Part shown: piece after piece, positions 7,500 through 14,552 of the stretch
How the letters are laid out: each line of letters opens with the position of its first letter
Numbering within the stretch: position 1 is the first letter of the stretch
Source: Oehlia diaphana
Taxonomy: Eukaryota > Glomeromycota > Glomeromycetes > Glomerales > Glomeraceae
Direction: 5' to 3'
Assembly: GCA_003833135.1 (NCBI GenBank)
Contig: QZLH01001147.1
Location: forward strand, 16,968 to 31,519
Length of the DNA stretch: 14,552 bases
The notes under the pieces: model-generated
Databases searched by the model: none
What the model saw: the letters and a program-made list of their open reading frames with translations, nothing else
Told to the model about the DNA's origin: nothing
Made by a program: the position numbers and the translations under genes

Positions 7500-8122
7500 T
7501 TTGTCACTAGAAAAAAGATGTCACTGTTACTGAGAAAATCTTGGTGACCTCTTGGTGACGCTCTTGGTAACAAAATTTATAGCTATTTCGCAATTCCAGA
7601 GCTATTGAATAGTTTACCGATGGGTGTCACCATGTCACCAAGAGTCACTAAGAAAATTTGGACTTCTTTTCTTTTTATTTTTTTAGCACAAATGTCATAT
7701 ATTTATCATACTATATCCCTATGGCTTTTGAGCGATAGCCCATCGCTGAAATTTTTTGGTGACACTCTTGGTAACGCTCTTGGTGACAAAATTTATAGCT
7801 ATTTCGCATTTTTAGAGCCATCAAAAGGTTTCTAGATAGGTGTTACTATATCACCAAGAGTCACTAAGAAATTTCGGACTTCTTTACTTTTTTTTTTTTT
7901 TCTATAGGAGTATTAGCATATATCATACATAGTATACCATAAATATATAGTATAGAAAAATTTTGATTTTTCCCTAGAACTTTACTTTTTCTTAGTGACT
8001 CTTAGTGACATAGTGACAGATATAAAGGAATACAACCGAGCATTCTAAAACTTTGAAAAAAGCATACAAGGGTGTCACTAAGAGCGTCACTAAGAGCGTC
8101 ACTAACAAATTTTCTTGGTGAC
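7500..8122. repeat. Iteron-like modules with TTRGTGAC in opposed orientation
   Basis: Three modules each have a cluster of TTGGTGAC/TTAGTGAC words followed, about 65-75 bp later, by a cluster of the reverse complement GTCACCAA/GTCACTAA. Module 1: 7541, 7552 and 7564, then 7634 and 7644. Module 2: 7756, 7768 and 7780, then about 7850 and 7860. Module 3: 7992, 8002 and 8011, then 8074, 8086 and 8098. Within clusters the words repeat every 10-12 bp, including GTCACTAAGAGC twice in a row with a third partial copy at 8074-8105. One more TTGGTGAC is at 8115, and single GTCAC words are at 7503 and 7520. Modules 1 and 2 are a direct 216-bp tandem duplication (from about 7541). Phased short direct repeats in opposed clusters resemble initiator-binding sites of replication origins. 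The location behind the primase-helicase start fits, but the function is inferred. Confidence 0.8.
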
Positions 8123-8320
8123 AGCATATATACAGAATAGATTCGATATTTTTTTCCTATAACTATACTTTTACTAAAGACACTAGGGACACGAAATCGG
8201 TATACATAAACAGGCAACAAATGGGATTACAAAATCAGCACACTTCTGGCAACGACTATAGTATACAGAACTAGTGACAACCGGTTAACTAAATTTGCTA
8301 TATTATGACAGAGGGTGTTC
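8123..8320. other. AT-rich spacer
   Basis: No gene, RNA or repeat that I can support. A short minus-strand frame overlapping 8002-8220 is built largely from the iteron words and is not considered coding. Confidence 0.5.
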
Positions 8321-8406
8321 GGTACCGTAATAGGATCACGTGATTATGATGTAGTAAGGCGCAGGTACCGTAACAGGATCACGTGATCATGATGCAGTAA
8401 GGCGCA
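8321..8406. repeat. 43-bp tandem duplication with a CACGTG palindrome
   Basis: Copy 1 (8321-8363) and copy 2 (8364-8406) are identical except at three positions, each a TA in copy 1 and a CA in copy 2. Each copy starts GGTACCGTAA and holds GATCACGTGAT. In copy 2 the centre GATCACGTGATC (8378-8389) is a perfect 12-bp palindrome containing an E-box (CACGTG). E-boxes bind bHLH factors in eukaryotes, but no gene nearby can be linked to this one. The difference pattern is discussed in the findings. Confidence 0.9.
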
Positions 8407-8469
8407 GTATGAATTCGCTTAATTTCAGCCAGATCTTTGGATACAATAACTCAGCATTCAAGTGATCAA

Positions 8470-8530
8470 CCTTTCTGGTTCTCTGCCAGTTCTCTGCCAG
8501 TTCCATGACAGTTCCAGGAGAGTTCTGGAC
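8470..8530. repeat. Small AGTT-type tandem repeat
   Basis: AGTTCTCTGCC is repeated, then degenerates into AGTTCCATGAC and AGTTCCAGGAG, a run of 11-bp units. No function is evident. Confidence 0.6.
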
Positions 8531-9050
8531 ACTACTAGGTTACTATCATAGCACCAACTTGGATCCTTCAGATCATGTGTCCCAAAGATCGGCCAGAAAT
8601 TATGCCATAGTGCTAACCAAATTTAGACGTGAATCTACTGCGATCTACTGCGCCACCTAACACGATATTTTTTTATCATATTTCAGCATTTTGATGGATA
8701 ACAAAATAAGTGAAAAAGGAAGCACTCTTGAATCCTTAACAGGCAGTCAAAGAGGCACAGAATGGTAAAAACTTCATTATAAAACTTAGAATCCAAATAA
8801 TTGCAGACAGGCCGGACCTTCAACATAGAATTTAATAACCAATCAACCATAGAACCCCAATAACATAAATTATATTAGAAAATAATTATTAACACACAGA
8901 ACCAAACAAAAATAGGTACATTTCGATTATTTAATAATAGTAATATTTAGGTTATTTAATTACATGATCACAAATAATAAATAGAAAAAAGCTAAAGAAA
9001 AGCGAATTTAAAGGGAAGGAATATAGTAAGAAAAATAACTAGGTATACAA
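8531..9050. other. Intergenic AT-rich DNA without a supported gene
   Basis: Both strands lack long open frames. The only hint of a gene is a splice-acceptor-like CTAAC then T-rich then TTTCAG ending at about 8687. It is followed by an ATG (8694) opening a 24-codon frame (MDNKISEKGSTLESL and so on) that ends at 8768. This is too short to call. Confidence 0.4.
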
Positions 9051-9055
9051 AATTG

Positions 9056-9250
9056 TCACAAACAGGTTATTTAGTTAGAGTGTTTAATCATATTTAGGTT
9101 ATTAACTTTAGATTATTTAGATATATTTAAATTATTTAGTTATATTTAGATTATTTATAACCATATTTAGATTATTTAGTTATAGTTAGATTATTTATAG
9201 TCATACTTAGATTATTTAGTTATAGTTAGATTATTTTATTACTAAATAAC
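9056..9250. repeat. Dimeric minisatellite built on TAGATTATTTA
   Basis: TAGATTATTT recurs at 9109, 9147, 9168, 9187, 9208 and 9227, with degenerate copies before and between. Spacing alternates 21, 19, 21, 19. Units ending AGTTATA alternate with units ending ATARYCATA, so the true period is a 40-bp dimer. The right edge turns over into the inverted word ACTAAATAACC at about 9241-9251, so the array ends in an inverted repeat of its own motif. Confidence 0.85.
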
Positions 9251-9259
9251 CTAGTCTAA

Positions 9260-9780
9260 GCCGTAATATCGATAATGTTCTTCCACCTCCTGCTCCTCCA
9301 TATTATATGATTTAATATTTTCTTTTACTTATCATAAACGGCTAACATAATATCATATAATATCGTATCAATATTAGTTTGTTATATTGAAAATTATCGT
9401 AACAATATTTGCTTGAAGAAATATCAAAGTGGTATCATTTTGAAACCTGACCTGAAATTTTTTTTCAGGTCAGATATCATTACAATAATGATAATTTTCA
9501 AAAAAAATGTGAATAAATATGATATTGTATCAATATTGGTTCAGTATATCAAAAGGATAGTTCAATATTATTAAAACAATGATAATTGTTAAAAAAACGT
9601 GAAATAAAGATGATGTTGACATGATACTGTTAAAATGTTAACTCGGTGTGTTGATGATATTGTTGAAATTGACAATGTTTTTTAAAAAAAAGTGAAAAGA
9701 TTTCAGAAAGACATTTATTTGAAGAAATATCAAATCAAAATTACTTTGATCACTTTAACTAATAAATATAAACACTTTAT
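9260..9780. repeat. Degenerate AT-rich repeats
   Basis: ATGATAATT(T/G)T followed by an A-run and GTGAA is repeated at about 9487 and 9579, in longer blocks about 90 bp apart. TTGAAGAAATATCAAA occurs exactly at 9413-9428 and 9719-9734. These look like old, drifted tandem duplications. No coding potential is seen. Confidence 0.5.
9447..9473. repeat. 11-bp perfect inverted repeat
   Basis: CTGACCTGAAA (9447-9457) and TTTCAGGTCAG (9463-9473) are perfect inverted repeats separated by TTTTT. It can form a stable hairpin on either strand. No gene end lies beside it, so a terminator role is not argued. Confidence 0.8.
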
Positions 9781-10083
9781 GACCGCAGTTTACTGAAAAA
9801 TATCAAGCAAATAAAACTTGACGTACAGATAAAATTTGGCGATGAACACTATCTTTTGAAGTATCATTTTTAATTTATTAAGTAATCTTAAGACTGCTAA
9901 CTTTTTCAAATATTGATTCTCAAAAATTAAGTTGCGATATTTTTAATTGTTATTAATTATTGATACAAATAAGTATTTAAAGCTAAAATAAAGAATTTTA
10001 CAGATATTTGGTTTGAATTTGTCTTGTGATCATAAAAAAAATTTATTTTTATTTTACTTGTTATCGTTTACTTCTACAAATGC

Positions 10084-10302
10084 ATGACTGTGATTGCTGC
10101 CGACGTTACTATTTATAATAATAACAATCCTATTATTAATGATTTAATTGATGATATCATAGGTGAAAATGGTGAAGATAATGCAACTATTTTAGTGGGA
10201 ATTAGAAATGCCATTAAGGCTTCTACTGTTGCAGGTACTAATATTGCTGTTGGTAATACTGGTAATTTTGTGGGAATCGAATTTGAATTAACATTTGAAT
10301 GA
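10084..10302 (+). CDS. Hypothetical 72-aa protein
   Basis: The frame runs from the ATG at 10084 to the TGA at 10300-10302. The protein has an Asn-rich start (TIYNNNNPIINDL), an acidic middle (IIGENGEDN), an Ala/Gly/Val-rich part (IKASTVAGTNIAVGNTGN) and the end FVGIEFELTFE. Composition is balanced and unlike the repeats around it, and the opposite strand offers nothing better. TATTTAAA-like sequence lies about 110 nt upstream. No signal peptide, membrane segment or known domain is seen. It could also be one exon of a longer gene. The sequence 10303-10441 contains no further supported exon. Confidence 0.4.
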   Translation: MTVIAADVTIYNNNNPIINDLIDDIIGENGEDNATILVGIRNAIKASTVAGTNIAVGNTGNFVGIEFELTFE

Positions 10303-10441
10303 TTAAATTTAGATACGTCAAAAAATTTCTCAAGATTACTTACAATTTAGCATAAACTGACCAGCTTTTTTACAGCATATCTAACATCCAAAATCTATTT
10401 AGAAACTGTTATAAATAAGAAGTACACAGATTAAACAACTA

Positions 10442-10939
10442 TCATATAAAAAAAAAGTTCACGATACTATTTAATACTGACTTACATAAATTATAATCTC
10501 CTACGTTTTCATGATTCTTCTTAAATTTTGGAATATAAATGTTGTTTATTTCTTGGATTAAAATATTAATTGTTTCTTCTTGAACAACATTTGTTAAAAA
10601 ATTTGCTGATACTTCCTTCATGCAATCTATAATGGACCAATTTAAACTACATTAGTTCATTATTTTGTTCAATCGTCTTTCTACTATCTTCTTTTTATAA
10701 AGATATAACTTATCCTTATTATTGTCTTGGTTATCAAAAATGAAAATTTTAAAAATATTAGTTCTTCCAGCATTTGCAGATATCTGTGCTTTTGCTTTAT
10801 AAATTTTTACAGCCTTATTTAAGTATGAGCAATAATGTAGTTTAGAATGACGATATATCTCATTGTTATATTGTACATGTTTTATTCCTTTCGATAAGTA
10901 TTCAATGTAATCAGAAAGGAAAAAAAGAAAATCATGATC
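10442..10939 (-). pseudogene. Unrecognised reading frame with one internal stop
   Basis: On the minus strand, 165 codons run in one frame from 10939 (just after a stop at 10940-10942) to the TGA at 10442-10444, broken only by a TAA at 10652-10654. The protein is coherent: DFLFFLSDYIEYLSKGIKHV, then NEIYRHSKLHYCSYLNKAVK, ISANAGRTNIFKIFIFDN, and after the stop NWSIIDCMKEVSANFLTNVV, QEETINILIQEINNIYIPKF and NHENVGDYNLCKSVLNSIVN. It looks helical and charged. There is no ATG at its head. It lies about 50 bp downstream of the next pseudogene's end, in another frame, so it may be its continuation across an intron or a frame change. The family is not recognised. Confidence 0.5.
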
Positions 10940-10989
10940 TTAACTTTCTTGGGGGAGTGAAAGAGGTTGATATAATATGTTTTTTTATT

Positions 10990-12171
10990 TTATTTATTTT
11001 TCTTCCAGCTGTTTACAACTTCATTCACATCTGATGACTCATCGTATTATATTGATCCAGATATTTTAGAATTAAATTGATTTTGGTCCTCCAAGGATTT
11101 GTAAATGTGATCCTCTTTGCTATTCTCTTTAATATTATTACCAAAATCATTATTACCAATCTTTTTGCGTTTCCAATAAACATATTTCTCAACCCACCAG
11201 TTCACCAGGAAAATATCAGTCCTTTGTAAAGGAATTTTTGCAGGTAAAACATTTTTATGATATTTTGCTTGTCTTAAATATTCTTTAACGCTTCTTATCT
11301 TATTAACCTGACCTTGTTTCAGTTGTTGCTTCAAATTAATTGTAATTGTATATTCTATGCCATCGTTTAGACCTTAAGAACGCTGATTGATATAATTAAC
11401 ATTGACATACTGAAACGCTTTCCTGACACTCCTTATTTCCTCTTCATTCGTATAGAAATTAATACTCCCTTCAGTAGTACTATTAGATGTGCAAAATGTT
11501 ACTCAGTCTTTAAGTATTGTAATTGATTTAGAGAATGTAGGGAAGGTAGCGGCGGATGTCAGTGCTGCAATCGTAAACACTCCATTTTCAAAAAAAACAT
11601 TTTTGATATCATTTGAAGGTGAAAAGGTATTTAATAAGTCATCGTTGTCAGCAAATATGGAATTAATCAACGCGTTATTATGAGAAGAGGTAATTGACGT
11701 ATTATTGATAGTTGAAAGGGAAGGCGTACTTGACGTGTCATTATGAGAAGAGGTAATTGATGTGTTATTGATGGTTGAAAGGGAAGGTGTATTTGACGTA
11801 TTATTATAAGAAGAGGTAATTGTTACGTTGAAAGTAATTGACGTGTTATTGTGAGAAGAGGTGATTGATATATTATTATCGGTTGAAAGGGATGTCTTAT
11901 TGTGAGAAGAGGTGATTGACATATTATTATCGGTTGAAAGGGTAGAAGTTGTCATGTTATTATCGGTTGGAAGGATGGAAGTAGTTGACATGTTATTGTT
12001 GGTTGAAGAGGATGTTGAATTAGCTCATTTTTTATTTGGGCGAGAATTATAAAAATGAGCTTTATGATCATTGCTTCTACAAATTTGACATGAATGTGGA
12101 CAATCCTTATAAGTATATGCAGGGTTAACCGAAAGACAATTCATATATTTTCTTTTTTTTGTTGGCATCAT
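10990..12171 (-). pseudogene. Zinc-knuckle/Ser-Thr-rich protein gene with four in-frame stops
   Basis: A single minus-strand frame of 394 codons starts at the ATG at 12171-12169 and ends at the TAA at 10990-10992. Internal stops are TGA 12025-12027, TGA 11503-11505, TAA 11374-11376 and TAA 11047-11049, with no frame change at all. The start, MMPTKKRKY, has a nuclear-localisation-like KKRK. Next, CPHSCQICRSNDHKAHFY resembles a zinc knuckle (Cys-x2-Cys-x4-His-x4-Cys) with Tyr in the last Cys position. Then comes about 150 residues of Ser/Thr/Asn/His repeats (NNTSITSSHN type). The C-terminal part reads NEEEIRSVRKAFQYVNVNYI, LKQQLKQGQVNKIRSVKEYL, LPAKIPLQRTDIFLVNWWVE and KYVYWKRKK, then an acidic end. 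No enzyme domain is recognised. A nucleic-acid-binding, perhaps transposon-encoded protein is possible. All stops can be explained by single C-to-T changes (from CGA or CAA). Confidence 0.6.
11690..11990. repeat. Minisatellite encoding the Ser/Thr/Asn repeats
   Basis: GTTGAAAGGGAAGG recurs at 11711 and 11774 (63-bp period, 21 codons). Shorter variants follow at about 11881, 11932 and 11962. The period is a multiple of three, so the repeat keeps the frame of the minus-strand gene. This argues that it expanded while coding was still constrained. Confidence 0.8.
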
Positions 12172-12179
12172 GTTGGAAA

Positions 12180-12589
12180 AGTTATTCAAAAGTGCAGATT
12201 AAAAAAAAAGGAAAAAAAGGAAAAAAAACTACATATATTATAACATTAAAAATATATGCTGACGTATTATTGCAAAAAATTTTGAATACAATGACCTGTC
12301 ATCTCACTCATCTGTTGATAATAATTATGTAATTAAATTTAAAAATTGATTTTTGAAAAAAAAAAATTCTTTATACATTAAAATCTCTGATGTATTCATT
12401 TTCTAAAAAATTGTAGGCAAAGAAAGTGACTTAAAATACCAAAGAAAAAATTATTCAAGAGTTTGAAAATAGGGGAATTTATTCAAACAATTAGTATTGA
12501 TCTCACATGTCAATATTGTGAAACAATACTGAAATTTCCATTATCAATTGTTACACTTTTGAAAAAAATAGTTTTTCATGTTTAAAGGG
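12180..12589. other. AT-rich upstream region of the zinc-knuckle pseudogene
   Basis: No gene is seen on either strand. The stretch holds long A and T tracts (for example 12199-12230 and 12355-12367). Promoter elements for the minus-strand gene would lie here, but none is distinct. Confidence 0.4.
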
Positions 12590-13098
12590 AGTTAGGATTA
12601 GAGTTTGGAACCAGATGGTACATCCAGTTCCAAATTCAGTTTGCAACCAATTTTTGATGATTCGGTTTAACCCAAATTTATATTATGAAAATCAGTTTGT
12701 GTTTAAACTGGATGCAACCAAATACTCAACTCGGTTTGATATTGAAACTTTTTATAGTGCTGGACTGCTGACCCGAATTGCAAAATTTAAATCATGTGAC
12801 CACGGCTAAATAGTTTAACCACCAGGTAAGTTATATTACACAAAATTTTTTATAGATAATTGTGTCCCACAAAATTTTGTATTGTATTATACAATGTTTG
12901 TAATTCTGGGAGTTATAACTTGGCCAGATTTATGCCGATCACATTTAATTCTGGCCAAAATTATCAAATATAAACCAGATGCGCAAATCAGTTATTATTC
13001 GGTTTCAACCAGGTTTTGCAAAACTGGTTTGAAACGGGTTGAACCAGTTGCACCTATTTTAAATTCGGTTTTTGAAAATAGAACTGGTAGTTAGGATT
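12590..13098. mobile_element. Possible small insertion flanked by AGTTAGGATT
   Basis: The 10-mer AGTTAGGATT occurs at 12590-12599 and 13089-13098, bracketing 489 bp. Both ends of the bracketed segment are rich in AACCAGTT, AACTGGTTT and ATTCGGTTT words that are absent outside it. Near the centre a 9-bp inverted repeat, TTGGCCAGA (12920-12928) and TCTGGCCAA (12950-12958), can form a hairpin. No clear terminal inverted repeat is visible, and the two open frames inside (12615-12809, 12882-13094) look like repeat sequence, not genes. A 10-bp duplication could arise with Mutator-like elements or by chance. Confidence 0.35.
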
Positions 13099-13114
13099 GC
13101 ACAAACGCTGATAT

Positions 13115-13318
13115 TTATACTAAACACTAAAGTACTTTACTAAAACTTCTAATTTTTTTGCAATATTTTTGCAATATATTTACAGTACTATATATATAAT
13201 TGCGCAATATAAATGCAATACAGATTTGAGACTCATAAGCATATAGTTAAGTATTTTTATTAATATTGTAAATAGTCAAATATATCTGGCAAATGATTAT
13301 ATCAAAAGTTTAGTATAA
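13115..13318. mobile_element. Candidate MITE of about 200 bp
   Basis: TTATACTAAAC (13115-13125) is matched by its perfect reverse complement GTTTAGTATAA (13308-13318). The interior is AT-rich and non-coding, with GCAATATTTTTGCAATATATT-like repeated words. Treating the outer TA as a target duplication would make it mariner-like, with ends TACTAAAC. Eleven matching bases in AT-rich DNA is suggestive only. Confidence 0.35.
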
Positions 13319-13326
13319 TTTATTCA

Positions 13327-13568
13327 TTGAACACTCAAAGTTTTATATACACCTCACTTTTCAGAGCCTTAGACACTTTTTTCACATTTCTTAACGCGTC
13401 TGACATTAAAATTGCGTTTAGAGAATTTAAAAACTTTTGGTGGAGATCTCTTTTATTTTTTACTGACAAAGCTCTTCTTTTTTTTTGCAAATTCCAAGAA
13501 GGAGAGAAAACTCCAATTATTCCAGTCAGATAGGGAAGAAAAATCGTCAGAAAGGAAGTAAGAATCAA
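13327..13568. other. Region with overlapping open frames on both strands, coding status unclear
   Basis: A minus-strand frame (13568-13335, 77 codons) gives LHQKFLNSLNAILMSDALRN and then VKKVSKALKSEV. A plus-strand frame (13327-13533) gives RALDTFFTFLNASDIKIAFR and then EFKNFWWRSLLFF. Each reads like protein at moderate length, and I cannot tell which, if either, is real. A decayed element fragment is the likeliest explanation. Confidence 0.25.
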
Positions 13569-13755
13569 GCTTTTGCTTGAGACTGTCTAGACTGTCTGGT
13601 GGTTCATACATTTTTACTATGACTATTGGAAATCAGTTACGCGTACGCGATATTTATCTTAGAATTGTTATAGATTACATGACAATCCAGTGATAAACCA
13701 CAGTACCACACTTCATGCGCCACCACTATTGCTCACTATTTTTACTAATTAGTAG

Positions 13756-13990
13756 CTGTACGTCCCTTCTTCACTCTTTCTAGCCTGGCCGTACCAGTTG
13801 TTCACGCAAACACTGTGGACTAACTATTATTCGCTGGTTGACGAGTCATCCTGGGATGGCATCAAAAGAGTGAACGCGAAGGAGCTCTTTTTAGCCTGAC
13901 TGTACCAGTTGTTTACATGGACTTCTATTATTCGTTGGTTGATGAGTCATTCTGGGATAGCGTTGAAGAAGTCAGCACATTTCACGAATA
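13756..13990 (+). pseudogene. Degraded fragment with tandem 37-residue repeat
   Basis: Plus-strand translation gives LFLAWPYQLFTQTLWTNYYS and then LVDESSWDGIKRVNAKELFL, followed at once by a second copy: A, a stop (TGA where Trp is in copy 1), LYQLFTWT, a frame change, then YYSLVDESFWDSVEEVSTFHE and a stop. At DNA level the copies are 111 bp apart (TAGCCTG at 13781 and 13892) and differ mainly by C/T and G/A transitions. The repeat of a Trp/Tyr-rich phrase shows that this was once coding. The family is unknown to me; low-complexity tandem protein repeats occur in mobile-element proteins. Confidence 0.45.
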
Positions 13991-14016
13991 AAGAAAATAT
14001 TTAGTTTATGAGTTAA

Positions 14017-14311
14017 TTAAGTTAACAGAGGACAGCCCCCTGTAGAGTAAGTAGTGTAAATTTGCCAGTTCTGGCGCACCCAATATTTTAGCCTCCTCAG
14101 CCCATATGACCTTACCATTAAGTTTCCCATGGTACCCGCTAACCAGCCATTTGAGCTTACCTCGGGCAAATTGCTTTCAAAACTGTCCACAAGGCTAAAT
14201 TTAACCATAAAACCTAACCATCGCTTCCTACCCTCCAATCTGCTCAGTAAGCCAACCCTGCTATATAAAAATCAGGCGCACCGCTCTGCTATCATTCTTA
14301 GCTTCCTATAG
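14017..14311. other. GC-richer block open on both strands
   Basis: A minus-strand frame (14238-14017, 73 codons, with WLAGTMGNLMVRSYGLRRLK) and a plus-strand frame (14129-14311, 60 codons) overlap. Base composition is clearly less AT-rich than the rest of the window, which suggests a sequence of different origin, possibly a transposon fragment or a promoter block. I cannot choose a coding strand. Confidence 0.25.
14262..14270 (+). promoter_or_regulatory. TATA box-like sequence
   Basis: TATATAAAA lies 69 nt before an ATG at 14331 that is followed directly by GTAAGT, a consensus splice donor (14335-14340). A gene with a tiny first coding exon could begin here and continue beyond the window. 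No acceptor or second exon is demonstrable before 14552. Confidence 0.35.
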
Positions 14312-14400
14312 CCGCTAGGATAGCAAAAAGATGCGTAAGTTTATAGCCTTTTAGCGTTATTTCGAGGGCATATAGTATGTAATAAAAAAAGGCATGCTAG

Positions 14401-14420
14401 AATCACTCTAAAAAGTGATT
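14401..14420. repeat. 7-bp inverted repeat
   Basis: AATCACT and AGTGATT are perfect inverted repeats with a 6-base loop (CTAAAA). Minor structure; function unknown. The surrounding minus-strand frame (14547-14341, 68 codons) is not supported as a gene. Confidence 0.6.
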
Positions 14421-14552
14421 TAATAGGATACAGGCATATTGCATGGTAGCCTTCAAAGTCGAATTCAGCCATGAAAACAAAAGGTAATCTAAAGCAATTT
14501 TGAGTTATTCTAACAGCACCAAGTACGCAAAAATAAAATGCTCTCAAACTCA

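Noticed and set aside
7605..8220. Open frames 7605-7835 (+) and 8002-8220 (-)
   Set aside because: They are built from the iteron modules; repeated phrases such as DTLGNALGD and SDALSDALSD are translations of the DNA repeat.
8687..8768. Mini exon after a TTTCAG acceptor-like site
   Set aside because: It has only 24 codons and no upstream exon or donor could be tied to it.
11489..11683. Plus-strand open frame of 64 codons
   Set aside because: It is antisense to the Ser/Thr-rich pseudogene and has no independent support.
12615..13094. Plus-strand open frames 12615-12809 and 12882-13094
   Set aside because: They lie inside the AACCAGTT-rich block and translate its repeated words; no motif and no plausible protein.
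1..14552. tRNA or rRNA genes
   Set aside because: No cloverleaf with a GGTTCRANYCC-type T-arm and no rRNA-like stretch was found by eye on either strand; a covariance search was not possible.

Overview
The window looks like accessory DNA from a very AT-rich, repeat-laden eukaryotic nuclear genome. The best match I recall is an arbuscular mycorrhizal fungus of the Rhizophagus type (Glomeromycotina). This rests on base composition, on the style of the decayed mobile-element proteins (a primase-helicase family I remember as abundant in that genus), on TATA-type promoters, and on the absence of bacterial operon signals. It is unverified.

Left half (about 270-8120): a decayed, possibly virus- or plasmid-derived integrated element. 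Read on the minus strand, it starts at a set of inverted iteron modules (7500-8122). Next comes a roughly 1,050-codon primase-helicase pseudogene (7096 to 3946), then a gene that resembles a tyrosine recombinase (3699 to about 274). Both genes have an AGTATATA-type TATA element 40-60 nt before their start. On the plus strand, diverging from the primase, is a 58-codon open frame with a C2HC zinc finger. Replication protein, putative integrase and iterons together suggest a self-replicating, integrating element that is now dead: the primase-helicase alone carries eight in-frame stops and five frame changes.

The recombinase gene was then split by a 2,524-bp non-autonomous hAT-like element (973-3496). 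It has 12-bp terminal inverted repeats, an 8-bp target duplication and GATC-rich subterminal repeats. Removing it and one duplication copy puts the gene back exactly in frame. Its interior is a satellite of about 30 units of about 70 bp, each with two mirror-image hairpins, organised as a higher-order repeat of about 281 bp. The downstream end of the recombinase gene is lost in unrelated repeat DNA at 1-270.

Middle (8120-10080): AT-rich DNA with several small tandem repeats and hairpins, and no convincing gene. Right half (10080-14552): a possible 72-aa protein; two adjacent minus-strand degraded reading frames (one with a zinc-knuckle and NLS start, then a Ser/Thr/Asn repeat region); two candidate small transposable-element derivatives; a plus-strand fragment with a tandem 37-residue repeat; and a TATA-like site near the right edge.

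A common theme is decay by C-to-T change. The disabling stops fit TGG, CAA and CGA changing to TAG, TAA and TGA. Two copies of a 43-bp tandem repeat differ only at three CpA/TpA positions, and the satellite units vary mainly at CpG sites.
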